Positions 43,270 through 51,573 are shown, counted from the first letter of the stretch. The stretch is DNA of 64,000 bases from Nostocales cyanobacterium LEGE 11386 (GCA_015207155.1 JADEXK010000028.1:1-64000), one strand, 5' to 3'. Program-made: numbers and translations. The notes: a model not told the origin generated them from the letters alone.

Positions 43270-44280
43270 ATGAATACAAAAACCTACAAAAAGTTAATAG
43301 CAAGCCAACTAAATGAAAATTTTAAATCTGCTGTGGAAGTTGTGGAAATTGCTCTTCCTCAACCTGCTGCTAGTCAAGTTTTAATTAAAAACAAATTCGC
43401 TGGAATTAATGGTGGTTTTGATACTTTACTTTGTCGTGGTGATGTTCCCTATGTGAATTTAATTCCTCCCTTTGATTTGGGTGTGGAAGCGGTGGGAGAA
43501 GTTGTCGCTATGGGTGAGGATGTCAAAAATTTCCAAGTTGGTGATGCTGTGGTAACTACTAACCGTGGTGGTGGTTATCGTGAGTATCAAATTATCGATG
43601 CGAATTCAGCAATTAAGGTGCGGGAAACTACGCCGGAAGTGTTAACCTTGATGCCTACTGGTGTATCAGCTTTGGTGGCATTAGAACAAGTTGGGGAGAT
43701 GAAAAGTAATGAAGTTGTTTTGGTGACGGCGGCGGCGGGTGGAACTGGCCATATTGCTGTGCAGTTGGCGAAGTTAGCAGGTAATCATGTAATTGGTATT
43801 TGTGGTTCTGAAGCGAAGGTGCAGTTATTAAAGGAATTAGGATGCGATCGCATTATTAATTATCGTACAGAAAACCTTGGTCAAGTGCTCAAACAAGAGT
43901 ACCCCAATGGCATTGATTTGATTTTTGAGTGTGTGGGTAAACAGGTTTTCGATACCTGCGTTGATAACTTAGCCGTGCGGGGACGGTTGGTGGTGCTTGG
44001 CTTTATTTCTGAGTATGGGAAAAATCTGGAACAAGTTACCCAACCCCGGATTTATCACCAGCTATTTTGGCAGGCTGCTTCTGTGCGTGGCTTTCTTATG
44101 CCTCATTATCAAGAATATATGCCAGAGGCACGCGATCGCCTGTTAAATCTTTTCTACTCAGGTAAACTCAAAGTCTTTGTTGACCAAAGGCAATTTCTAG
44201 GTATAGAATCCATACCTACTGCTGTTGAATATCTGCTGAGTGGTCAAAATTGCGGCAAAGTAGTTGTCAAATTTGAGTAG
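43270..44280 (+). CDS. Zinc-free MDR reductase, PTGR3/ZADH2-like
   Basis: A 336-residue medium-chain reductase. It lacks zinc ligands and has the NADPH motif LVTAAAGGTGHIAVQLAKLAG and the phrases LGCDRIINYRTE, LKQEYPNGIDLIFE and GRLVVLGFIS. These closely parallel human prostaglandin reductase 3 (ZADH2), which reduces the double bond of 15-keto-prostaglandins. A 2-alkenal or enone reductase acting on an alpha,beta-unsaturated carbonyl is therefore likely. The ATG at 43270 begins the homology; a GTG at 43249 is in frame. The SnoaL-like gene follows two bases after its stop. Confidence 0.88.
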   Translation: MNTKTYKKLIASQLNENFKSAVEVVEIALPQPAASQVLIKNKFAGINGGFDTLLCRGDVPYVNLIPPFDLGVEAVGEVVAMGEDVKNFQVGDAVVTTNRGGGYREYQIIDANSAIKVRETTPEVLTLMPTGVSALVALEQVGEMKSNEVVLVTAAAGGTGHIAVQLAKLAGNHVIGICGSEAKVQLLKELGCDRIINYRTENLGQVLKQEYPNGIDLIFECVGKQVFDTCVDNLAVRGRLVVLGFISEYGKNLEQVTQPRIYHQLFWQAASVRGFLMPHYQEYMPEARDRLLNLFYSGKLKVFVDQRQFLGIESIPTAVEYLLSGQNCGKVVVKFE

Positions 44281-44282
44281 AA

Positions 44283-44672
44283 ATGATAGATAACACTTTA
44301 AAAATTGCTCAAGAGGCATTTGAGAAATTTACACACGGTTTAGCCACAGGGGAATGGGAAGCATTTCTCGATATGCTCACAGAAGATTTTACCTTTTGGT
44401 TTCCCATGGGAAAATTCCACGGATTGAATGAGGGAAAACAAAGAGCTAAAGAATTTTTTCAGTATGTATCCGCATCCTTCAATCCAGGACTACAATTAAC
44501 TTCCTTAGACCGCATTACTAGCAATGAAACTACAGTTGTTTTTGAGTTTCGAGATGAGGGGTTTTTGTTAGGACAGCCTTACAAAAATAGAGTAGCCGTT
44601 TCTTTTGATGTGCGTGGAGATAAAATTTGTAGCTATAGAGAATACTTTGGTAGTGATGGAAAATCTTATTAA
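44283..44672 (+). CDS. SnoaL/NTF2-like small protein
   Basis: A 129-residue protein with the cone-shaped NTF2/SnoaL fold pattern: a long N-terminal helix (IAQEAFEKFTHGLATGEWEAF), DFTFWFPMGKFHGLNEG, VVFEFRDEGFLLGQPYKNRV and the closing strand KICSYREYFGSDGK. Such proteins are cyclases, isomerases, dehydratases or ligand binders. No specific active-site set can be assigned. The ATG lies two bases past the stop of the reductase, which makes translational coupling almost certain. It overlaps the convergent GNAT gene by four bases. Confidence 0.8.
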   Translation: MIDNTLKIAQEAFEKFTHGLATGEWEAFLDMLTEDFTFWFPMGKFHGLNEGKQRAKEFFQYVSASFNPGLQLTSLDRITSNETTVVFEFRDEGFLLGQPYKNRVAVSFDVRGDKICSYREYFGSDGKSY

Positions 44673-45169
44673 ATTCGTAATTCGTAATTCGTAATTTGGT
44701 CTAGGAGAGCTACAATTTTTTGCATGGGTTGAAATTTAATTCCTGATACCTCCTGCACTTCAGAAGTATCTTCAAAACCACATTTTTTGTAGAACGATAC
44801 TGCATTTAATGATGCTTTAACAGTCAGTCGAGAAACGCCCGACTCTTTAGCCTGCTGTTCTATAAAATTAATCAACATCCTGCCGAATCCTTGATTTTGC
44901 TTACTTTTAGCTACATAAAGTTGAGAAATATGGGATTTTTTACCCACTGCTACATATCCAATCAAAGTTGCGTTTAGTTGAACACCATACACATCAACTT
45001 CTGGATTTGAGAACGCTGCTTCAACATCTTTAGCAAGGTTCTGAGAAAATACCTTCTTTCCCTCTTCAGAAAAAGTATGATAGACAAACTCTTTGGATAC
45101 TTGCCTTGCTAGATTTAGAGCTGCGGTTGGATTGTCAAGTTCAACAATCATGTCCATAGTCTTATCCAC
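44669..45169 (-). CDS. GNAT N-acetyltransferase
   Basis: A 166-residue acetyltransferase with the acetyl-CoA motif SKQNQGFGRMLINFIEQQAKE (Q/RxxGxG/A) near residue 92 and the C-terminal LTVKASLNAVSFYKKCGFED. The preceding ISQLYVAKS is strand beta4. The substrate is unknown. The last residues (NYELRI) are encoded by a TTACGAA/TTCGTAA tandem repeat, so the C-terminus may be a recent extension. PurU begins upstream of it only 12 nt away in antisense order: purU ends at 45181 and is read from the same strand, with this gene's start at 45169 just downstream of that stop. Confidence 0.85.
   Translation of the reverse strand: MDKTMDMIVELDNPTAALNLARQVSKEFVYHTFSEEGKKVFSQNLAKDVEAAFSNPEVDVYGVQLNATLIGYVAVGKKSHISQLYVAKSKQNQGFGRMLINFIEQQAKESGVSRLTVKASLNAVSFYKKCGFEDTSEVQEVSGIKFQPMQKIVALLDQITNYELRI
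44672..44698. repeat. ATTCGTA tandem heptamers
   Basis: Three consecutive ATTCGTA units lie between the SnoaL-like stop and the body of the GNAT gene and encode its last residues. This is a short tandem repeat of the kind scattered in Nostoc genomes. Confidence 0.7.
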
Positions 45170-45180
45170 TCCTCTACTTG

Positions 45181-46035
45181 CTAACCAAATACTACTGTCC
45201 GATTTGCATATATCAAAACACGATTTTGCAAATGTAAACGCACTGCTCTTGCTAATACCACCCGCTCTAAATCTTTACCTTTTCTAATCAAATCATCAAC
45301 TTCATCCCGGTGACTAACTCTGACTACATCTTGTTCAATAATCGGCCCTGCATCTAAGTCAGCAGTGGCGTAATGAGCCGTTGCTCCAATAATTTTCACA
45401 CCACGTTCAAATGCTCGATGGTAGGGATTTGCTCCGACAAACGCTGGCAAAAATGAATGATGAATATTAATAATTTGCGGGAATTGGGTAATAAAATCTG
45501 CACTAACAACTTGCATATATTTTGCCAAAACCACCAAATCAATCTTGTATTGTCGCAGTAATTCTAATTGTTGAGCTTCCTGTACGGTTTTATTATCCTT
45601 AGTAATCGGAATATGGTGGAAATCAATGCCAAATTGCTCTGCTACTACCTGTAAATGAGGATGGTTGCTGATAATTAGGGGAATTTCTGCTGCAAACTCT
45701 TTGGCACGTTGTCGCCAAATTAAATCAAATAAACAATGGTCTTGACGACTGACCCAAATAGCAATGCGCGGAATAGTATCAGAAAAGTGTAGTTCCCACT
45801 TAGCATTCAAAGGCCCAGCGATCGCATTAAATGCCGGAGCAATAAATTCTCGTGGCAAATTAAATTCATCTAACTGCCATTCAATCCGGGTAAGAAATAA
45901 TTCAGCAGCAAAATCTGTATGCTGGTCTGCATGAATAATATTACCACCATTAGCATAAATAAAATTGGCAAATTTTGCTACTAATCCTCTTTGGTCAGGG
46001 CAGGAAATGAGCAAAGTTGCAGTCGGATTGGTCAT
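45181..46035 (-). CDS. purU: Formyltetrahydrofolate deformylase
   Basis: PurU hydrolyses 10-formyl-THF to formate and THF. The 284-residue protein has an N-terminal ACT domain (SCPDQRGLVAKFANFIYANGGNI) that binds regulatory amino acids in E. coli (glycine, methionine), followed by a formyltransferase domain. The latter carries NIHHSFLPAFVGANPYHRAF and KIIGATAHYATADLDAGPII, with the catalytic Asn/His/Asp positions in IINIHHSFLP and the terminal GPII.D motif. Length matches the family. The GNAT gene starts 12 nt after its stop and may be cotranscribed. Confidence 0.96.
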   Translation of the reverse strand: MTNPTATLLISCPDQRGLVAKFANFIYANGGNIIHADQHTDFAAELFLTRIEWQLDEFNLPREFIAPAFNAIAGPLNAKWELHFSDTIPRIAIWVSRQDHCLFDLIWRQRAKEFAAEIPLIISNHPHLQVVAEQFGIDFHHIPITKDNKTVQEAQQLELLRQYKIDLVVLAKYMQVVSADFITQFPQIINIHHSFLPAFVGANPYHRAFERGVKIIGATAHYATADLDAGPIIEQDVVRVSHRDEVDDLIRKGKDLERVVLARAVRLHLQNRVLIYANRTVVFG

Positions 46036-46049
46036 ATTCTAATTTTGGG

Positions 46050-46244
46050 TTATTCCTCTGTTGGGGATTGTCTAATTTTTTCTCTCACCAGGCGCTCAAA
46101 TTGATCCATTGAAGTTATCTCAATTCCCGGTTCGCTTTGCAGTCTGTCCATGTATGCATAGAATGCAGCTTGGTCTTGCGGATGTGTTTTCACATATTCT
46201 CTGAGTTGTTCTCTGTTCATTGTGGCAAAATTGATCTCGGTCAT
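46050..46244 (-). CDS. DUF6887-like small protein
   Basis: A 64-residue hydrophilic protein: MNREQLREYVKTHPQDQAAFYAYMDRLQ, then DQFERLVREKI. I recognise it as the DUF6887 type that follows a DUF6888 protein in many cyanobacteria. The pair overlap by four bases (ATGA). Their invariant pairing and small size resemble toxin-antitoxin units, but no activity is known. It starts 14 nt upstream of the purU region's start codon side, so it may lead into purU. Confidence 0.75.
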   Translation of the reverse strand: MTEINFATMNREQLREYVKTHPQDQAAFYAYMDRLQSEPGIEITSMDQFERLVREKIRQSPTEE

Positions 46245-46426
46245 AAAAACCTCACTTTACCGTTTGGGTAAATCAGTATTTCTGTCCCCTCGCCAGCTAA
46301 GACATAGATTTGATTTGTTCTCTCATCTAGCCTGACCACGTTAATTGGTTGAAGTACATTACTTAATCTGACGCAAACTAAGAAAAATTCAAAGGTTTGC
46401 TTGGGAGTTGGTATTTTTGGGTACAT
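46241..46426 (-). CDS. DUF6888-like small protein
   Basis: A 61-residue protein with CVRLSNVLQPINVVRLDERT followed by IYVLAGEGTEILIYPNGKVRF, matching the cyanobacterial DUF6888 type. Two short beta strands at the C-terminus are predicted from the alternating pattern. It is the upstream member of the pair and is translationally coupled to the DUF6887-like gene. Function unknown. Confidence 0.75.
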   Translation of the reverse strand: MYPKIPTPKQTFEFFLVCVRLSNVLQPINVVRLDERTNQIYVLAGEGTEILIYPNGKVRFL

Positions 46427-46466
46427 AACTGCGGACTATCGCCTTTGTTATACCTCATATTATGTT

Positions 46467-47069
46467 TTATTGGTCTTTTTCTGGAGTTGTTTCAGAAGTG
46501 CTGGGATTTGCGGGTTGTTTCCATTCTGAGATTTCTCGATTCACTGCATTTTCAAAATCTGGAGAGACTAGCAGTACATCTACATTACCATTAGGTTGAG
46601 CGGCAGAGTCGGTTTGAGCATATAAAAAACGACGATTAAAAGCAGGATTACCTAAAGTTAACTGATAAGTTTGCTGATTTTTCAGATTAATATTAATAGT
46701 TGCCAGAGGTTGATCCAAACCAAAATTTCCTAGTTGATTAGCTGGAGTTGATAAGGTGCGATCGCTTGTACCTTTTACCAATAAATCCAGTAAATATGCA
46801 ACAATACCATCATTTGCTGGTTCTGATGTTGGGGATGTAAGCAACCACTTGGGATTCTCCGATTGAGTGTTACGTTCTAAATTGAGAGTGATATCTTTTG
46901 TCTTGATGATTAAAGACTGCACATCATCCTCTGTAAACGAGAAAATTTGCTGTTTTTGCTCCTTAATTTCTGCTCGCTGAGTTGCACCTCGAATTTCGTA
47001 AAAATATACAAACCCACCCAAACCCAACGCTAGCAATACTAAAACTAAAGTCGTTCGTGGTAATTTCAT
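46467..47069 (-). CDS. DUF4340 membrane-anchored protein
   Basis: A 200-residue protein with an N-terminal signal-anchor (residues 5-23, TLVLVLLALGLGGFVYFYEI) and an extracytoplasmic domain with FTEDDVQSLIIKTKDITLNLER and LGQFGLDQP-like phrases, matching the first DUF4340 repeat. DUF4340 proteins are regularly the last gene of the ABC-2/GldG cassette, as here. They are thought to be a periplasmic accessory of that transporter. The C-terminal tail is low-complexity (Ser/Thr/Pro). Confidence 0.85.
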   Translation of the reverse strand: MKLPRTTLVLVLLALGLGGFVYFYEIRGATQRAEIKEQKQQIFSFTEDDVQSLIIKTKDITLNLERNTQSENPKWLLTSPTSEPANDGIVAYLLDLLVKGTSDRTLSTPANQLGNFGLDQPLATININLKNQQTYQLTLGNPAFNRRFLYAQTDSAAQPNGNVDVLLVSPDFENAVNREISEWKQPANPSTSETTPEKDQ

Positions 47070-47222
47070 TGCTCATAAATCCTGATTTCAATCAAAAGAC
47101 ATCTCCACCAGAAATTAAATATGCGTATCCTAGAACCCTTGTAGAGACGTTCCATGGAACGTCTCTACATTCTTTTTCGGAGATGTCTAAAGTAAAAGGT
47201 ACAAAATATTTTTACTTTTACT

Positions 47223-48863
47223 TTATCTGCGTTGCCACCAGATAATTGCCGCAGCTACTAATCCAATTAGGGGTAATATCAACAAAGACGACCATGTTAA
47301 AAGACTAGCTTGTACAAGTGTCAGGTTAATCCGACGGTTTCTCGGTTCTTTAGGGCGAATTGAAAGAGGTTGTTGATCCTGTTGACTTAGCCATGTAACT
47401 GAGTTGAGGAACACGTCGCCATTGAGTTGTTGTTCAAATAGTCCATTGGTAGCAAAATCTGAATCTCCTATCACTACTAACCGTGACTCAATGGCTGGTT
47501 GTTCAGGTTTCGCTTCTGTGGGAGGCGTGGGACTAGCTTGACCTTCAGTTGTGGGTGAGGGTAGCGGCGCTGCTTCAGGTGTGGGACTAGATGTGGTTGC
47601 TGATTTAGCTGGTTGTGTTCTTGTCAAAGCCACACCCAAGGTCAGAGGGCCTGGAAGGTCTACTTCAGGATTGAACTCTAGTTTTTCGCTTTCTTGGTCG
47701 CTTTCAGCCCAACTGTTGGGATAAGGTTTGGTTCGCAGTAATGGAGTAGCCTCAATCCCCGCTACAGGAGTAGTTTCCACAGGTCTTGCTAACCGATAAA
47801 AAGAAATACCATTACCAAACTCTTTTGTAATCGGGTGTTCTCCGTATTCAGTGACTATGGGAACAGCCGGGCCAAGTCCCACACCTGCACCAGAGACATC
47901 CACTACTAAACGATTATCCAGGCGAACTCCCCACTCTTGTAACAAGTTGTCGAGATTGGTTTCGGTATTGGGATCAATCATTAGTAGTGCGTTACCACCG
48001 CCATTGAGATAATTTTGTAAAGCTTTAACCTCACCATCAAATAATTCTCGTTTGGGGCCAGCAACTATAACCACAGCCGCATCTTCAGGAACTGTAGACT
48101 TTTCTACCAAATTCAGTGGCGATGTCGTATAACTTCTGTCACCTAAGCTTTGCGCTGCTTGTGACATGCCATTTTGACCAGATATCGCTTGTTCGCCGTG
48201 ACCTTGAAGAAAGTAAACTGGAGTTGTGGTTGCACTAGTAAGTTGTTGCAGGCGATTTGTTAAACGAATTTCTGATAAACGTTCATTGATATTGACTGTT
48301 TGCACCAGTTGGCGATTATCTCCAGATTCCAGGTAAACTTCCCCATAATCTTTAATCCCAAACTTATTTGCTAGTCCTGGTCTATTATCCGGGTCAACAT
48401 ATTCAAACTGAAAATTTGAGCCTTGTCGCCGATAATTTTCCAGCAACTCCCGGTCTTGGGGATTTTGATTAACATCAAATATCCAAACTTTTACTGGCTG
48501 TGGTAAATCACGCACTAATTGTTTGGACTGGGGTGCAAGGGTAAATAACTGAGCCTCAGTTAAGTCTGTCCGCAGGTTGTAGCGAGTACCTAAAAAATTA
48601 ATCAACCCTAAAATTACCAAAACAGCCAAAGTCGCCACCAAAGCATTAGTCCCAGCTTGAGTAGAACGACGATTCCACCATTTAGTTTGCTGACCTTGCC
48701 AAACTATCCACACTCCACTAACAACAAGACCTGTAATGAGAAATACGAAGGGAATTAGTCCCCAGTTTCCAGAAACTAACCCAGATGTTAAGCCCACAGC
48801 AATCAGGAATGGGCCCAGCCAAAACAAATATTTCCAAAGTTGCTTTTTTTTGCTGATTTTCAT
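47223..48863 (-). CDS. GldG-family ABC auxiliary protein
   Basis: A 546-residue protein with two N-terminal helices (about 12-30 and 33-52), a third near residue 75-92, a large extracytoplasmic domain (TDLTEAQLFTLAPQSKQLVR onward) and one C-terminal helix before a short basic tail (IIWWQRR). It matches the GldG/ABC-type uncharacterised transport auxiliary family. PVYFLQGHGEQAI and GGGNALLMIDPNTE are typical. A Pro/Thr/Ala-rich linker lies at about residues 415-460. In Bacteroidetes GldA-GldF-GldG are needed for gliding; in cyanobacteria the role is unknown. Confidence 0.88.
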   Translation of the reverse strand: MKISKKKQLWKYLFWLGPFLIAVGLTSGLVSGNWGLIPFVFLITGLVVSGVWIVWQGQQTKWWNRRSTQAGTNALVATLAVLVILGLINFLGTRYNLRTDLTEAQLFTLAPQSKQLVRDLPQPVKVWIFDVNQNPQDRELLENYRRQGSNFQFEYVDPDNRPGLANKFGIKDYGEVYLESGDNRQLVQTVNINERLSEIRLTNRLQQLTSATTTPVYFLQGHGEQAISGQNGMSQAAQSLGDRSYTTSPLNLVEKSTVPEDAAVVIVAGPKRELFDGEVKALQNYLNGGGNALLMIDPNTETNLDNLLQEWGVRLDNRLVVDVSGAGVGLGPAVPIVTEYGEHPITKEFGNGISFYRLARPVETTPVAGIEATPLLRTKPYPNSWAESDQESEKLEFNPEVDLPGPLTLGVALTRTQPAKSATTSSPTPEAAPLPSPTTEGQASPTPPTEAKPEQPAIESRLVVIGDSDFATNGLFEQQLNGDVFLNSVTWLSQQDQQPLSIRPKEPRNRRINLTLVQASLLTWSSLLILPLIGLVAAAIIWWQRR

Positions 48864-48902
48864 ATCACTTCGCGACTAATTCCCAAATTATTAGTTAAAA
48901 AT

Positions 48903-49008
48903 AGGACTTACGCACACTTAACGAATTCTTAGCGTTCTACAGCCCTTACGGGCATCGCTGCGCGCGGTGCGTTAAATTAAACTTTTTGGCGATTTTTGCG
49001 TAAGTCCT
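48903..49008. repeat. AGGACTTACGCA-TIR element, third copy
   Basis: Perfect 12-bp ends AGGACTTACGCA (48903-48914) and TGCGTAAGTCCT (48997-49008) enclose a core different from the other two copies, with the GC-rich segment CAGCCCTTACGGGCATCGCT. It lies inside the ABC/GldG operon, between the permease and the auxiliary protein. Confidence 0.85.
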
Positions 49009-49110
49009 GAAAAATTAAAAATTATGCCCATGAATAAATTCGCAGTGGAAACTCGAATTGAGCAATTTTGAATTATTTCGGTCATTTGATAACTGATAAC
49101 TGTTTACCAA

Positions 49111-49923
49111 CTATTGACGTTGAAATCGCAATGCATCAATTGATTGGGCTGTTAGAAAGATGCCCAAAAAAATGTAACTAGCAAATAAAATCACAGCGCT
49201 GGTATCAAAAATTCCTTGGATGAGGGTGTTGTAATGTTTTAATAACGACAAATGACCCAAGGCTGCACCCACTGGGCCACCAATACTTTTGGCAATCACA
49301 TCAACTAACAACAGCAATAAAACCAGAGCGAAGGTGAGGACAGCAGACAAAATGGTGCTGTCTGTAAGTGAGGAAATAAACATTCCCAAAGATAGAATTG
49401 CTGCTGCTAGCAAGATTAATCCCAAATGACCCACTAAGGAAATTGTCGGTGAGATGGGTGGATTTGACGCACTGATCGCGATCGCCTGAAATATGAATAA
49501 AGGTACAATCAGCGTAGTAAAAAATGTTATCACCCCTAATAATTTACCTACGGCTACTGCCCAATTAGTGACTGGTGACGTGGCTAAAAGTTCCAAAGTA
49601 CCGCGCTTGCGTTCTTCGGCATACAGTCCCATTGAGAGAATAGGTAAAATAAATAACAATAGCCAACCCATGCGATCCAAAAATGCCCGGACAAATTCGT
49701 AAGGAACATCAATTGGTGGTATTGGTATGCCTAATTGTTGTCCTTGGGAATCTAATTGTGCCACGGCTGGTAAAATCCCATCTGGCCCTAGCAAAATTGT
49801 CACCAGGAATAACCCAGCAATAAACCAAAATACACTAGCGATCGCATAAGCTAAAGGCGAGACAAAATAACTCTGTAACTCACGGCGATAAATGGCAATA
49901 ATATTACTCAGTACTATACCCAT
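49111..49923 (-). CDS. ABC-2 type permease (GldF-like)
   Basis: A 270-residue membrane protein with six predicted helices. The cytoplasmic N-terminus (IIAIYRRELQSYFVSPLAYAI) and MGLYAEERKRGTLELLATSPVTNWA are signatures of ABC-2/NosY-GldF permeases. It starts on the base next to the stop of the ATPase gene, so translation is coupled. Together with the ATPase and the GldG- and DUF4340-type proteins it forms one export or motility-related complex. Confidence 0.92.
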   Translation of the reverse strand: MGIVLSNIIAIYRRELQSYFVSPLAYAIASVFWFIAGLFLVTILLGPDGILPAVAQLDSQGQQLGIPIPPIDVPYEFVRAFLDRMGWLLLFILPILSMGLYAEERKRGTLELLATSPVTNWAVAVGKLLGVITFFTTLIVPLFIFQAIAISASNPPISPTISLVGHLGLILLAAAILSLGMFISSLTDSTILSAVLTFALVLLLLLVDVIAKSIGGPVGAALGHLSLLKHYNTLIQGIFDTSAVILFASYIFLGIFLTAQSIDALRFQRQ

Positions 49924-50919
49924 TTATGCTGCTTCTCCTTCGGTAGTTTCTGAATCTGCAAGGGAATCCAAGTTCTTTTCGGCTGTAGTTAGTTGCAAAA
50001 ATACATCTTCTAGAGTAGCGCTGACACGCCGCATTTCATGCAATCCAAATCCTGCACGGACTAAAGTTGTAGCAATATCTTTTCCTGGTTCAATTCCTGG
50101 TTGCGATATTACCCGCAAGTAGGCGCGGTTGTCGCTAGATGAGTGATTACTAGAAACAGATTCTACCAAACTTACACCAGATACATTTTGCAGTACCTGT
50201 TTGGCTAAACCAGTTTCTCCTTCAATTTCTATTTCATATCCTGACCCACCTGCCAACTGAGTCATTAAATTTTCTGGTGTATTAGTTGCTACTACTTTCC
50301 CCCGATTAATAATGGCGACGCGACTACAAGTCATACTCACTTCTGGGAGAATATGCGTAGACAAAATAATCGTGTGCGTACCAGCCAAGCTTTTAATTAA
50401 ATTGCGTACCTCAATAATTTGCCGGGGATCAAGTCCCACGGTGGGTTCATCTAAAATAATCGCTGGTGGATCATGGACGATCGCTTGAGCAATGCCAACT
50501 CTTTGGCGATATCCTTTAGATAATTTACGAATAATGACTTTACGCTTATCTTCTAAGTTGCAGCGTGCGATGGCGGCTGTTACCTTGTTGGCGCGATCGC
50601 CTGCGGATATGCCTTTAATTCGGGCGACAAAATGTAAAAACCCCTCCACCGTCATGTCTGGATATAACGGCGGTGTCTCTGGTAAATAGCCAATGCGTTG
50701 GCGGACAGCGAGGGAATCATCATTGACATCAAAGCCGGCTATCTTGGCTTTACCATTAGTCGCGGGGAGATACCCGGCTAAAATCCGCATAGTTGTGGTT
50801 TTACCAGCACCATTCGGCCCCAAAAACCCTAAAATTTCCCCTGGTTCGACGCTAAAGGTCACATCAGTAATCGCAGGGGTAGAACCGTAGGTTTTACTCA
50901 GATGTTCTACTTCAATCAT
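49924..50919 (-). CDS. ABC transporter ATPase (GldA-like)
   Basis: A 331-residue ABC ATPase: Walker A GPNGAGKTTTMRIL (residues 33-46), signature LSKGYRQRVGIAQAI, Walker B AIILDEPTVGLDP and the switch His in ILSTHILPE. The last 100 residues form the DUF4162-type extension common in ABC-2 exporters. It heads the four-gene operon 50919-46467. GCGATCG (HIP1-like) lies just upstream of the start. Substrate unknown. Confidence 0.95.
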   Translation of the reverse strand: MIEVEHLSKTYGSTPAITDVTFSVEPGEILGFLGPNGAGKTTTMRILAGYLPATNGKAKIAGFDVNDDSLAVRQRIGYLPETPPLYPDMTVEGFLHFVARIKGISAGDRANKVTAAIARCNLEDKRKVIIRKLSKGYRQRVGIAQAIVHDPPAIILDEPTVGLDPRQIIEVRNLIKSLAGTHTIILSTHILPEVSMTCSRVAIINRGKVVATNTPENLMTQLAGGSGYEIEIEGETGLAKQVLQNVSGVSLVESVSSNHSSSDNRAYLRVISQPGIEPGKDIATTLVRAGFGLHEMRRVSATLEDVFLQLTTAEKNLDSLADSETTEGEAA

Positions 50920-51049
50920 TTTTTGATTAGGCGATCGTCAGACTATACAATACCCAATCATCTTAGATCACTGAATTGAATCATACCCATTGTCTTTGTG
51001 ACTATTGAGAGACAATAGAGTTATTACAGCCTGACTAAAATCATATAAT

Positions 51050-51133
51050 TATGGCGATCGCAATCAATCAACATATTGAAATTACCGAAAAATTGGGTTT
51101 AAAGCCCCGTCGTAGAACGACGGCTTTTAATTG
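51050..51133 (+). pseudogene. Possible 5' fragment of a DUF433-type antitoxin gene
   Basis: A 27-codon frame begins MAIAINQHIEIT, which resembles the N-terminus of DUF433 antitoxins, then runs at once into the GC-rich palindrome at 51101-51127. The rest of a DUF433 domain (GGKPRIAGTRI) is absent. A gene start joined to a repeat end is a possible remnant of insertion and deletion. The match is only about ten residues. Confidence 0.25.
51101..51127 (-). terminator. Hairpin after the GFA gene
   Basis: On the minus strand, AAAGCCGTCGT and ACGACGGGGCTTT form a stem (with a CC bulge) about 8 nt after the GFA stop, ending in TTTAAA. It may terminate that gene. The sequence also resembles sub-terminal hairpins of IS200/IS605-type elements. 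Confidence 0.5.
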
Positions 51134-51134
51134 A

Positions 51135-51515
51135 TTAATTAATCAACTTGTGAATATTAGATTCCCAATTTGCCCCATCAAAAGGTATAATATCGAAATT
51201 TCCTATCACATCCCCATCTAAGCAGCGCACATTCACATCAATACGGTCAGGGTGACTGCGGGGAATATAAAAAGGATGCATTCCACAAATGCGGCAAAAT
51301 TTGTGTTGTGCGACTCCTGTATTAAACCTGTAGGTTTCTAACTTGTTTTCGCCTTGTAGCAACGTGAACTGCTCTTGCGGCACAATTAAATGTAAGAAAC
51401 CCTTTTTTCGACAAATTGAACAATTGCAATCATCTACTTTATGGTTATCAACCATGACCTGAAAGCGTACCGCACCGCAATGACAACCGCCTTCGTAAGT
51501 AGCTAGGTTATGCAT
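51135..51515 (-). CDS. GFA-domain (glutathione-dependent formaldehyde-activating-like) protein
   Basis: A 126-residue zinc protein of the GFA family. The Cys pattern is complete: GGCHCGAVRFQV at residue 10, DDCNCSICRKKG near 31 and FCRICGMHPFYIPRS near 75. GFA proteins bind one or two Zn ions and were named for S-hydroxymethylglutathione formation, but most members have no proven reaction. It is monocistronic, with a hairpin after the stop. Confidence 0.92.
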   Translation of the reverse strand: MHNLATYEGGCHCGAVRFQVMVDNHKVDDCNCSICRKKGFLHLIVPQEQFTLLQGENKLETYRFNTGVAQHKFCRICGMHPFYIPRSHPDRIDVNVRCLDGDVIGNFDIIPFDGANWESNIHKLIN

Positions 51516-51573
51516 ATTTTACTGTTAATAAATTTATAAAAATTAATATTGAAATACACACTCCCCACTTCCT

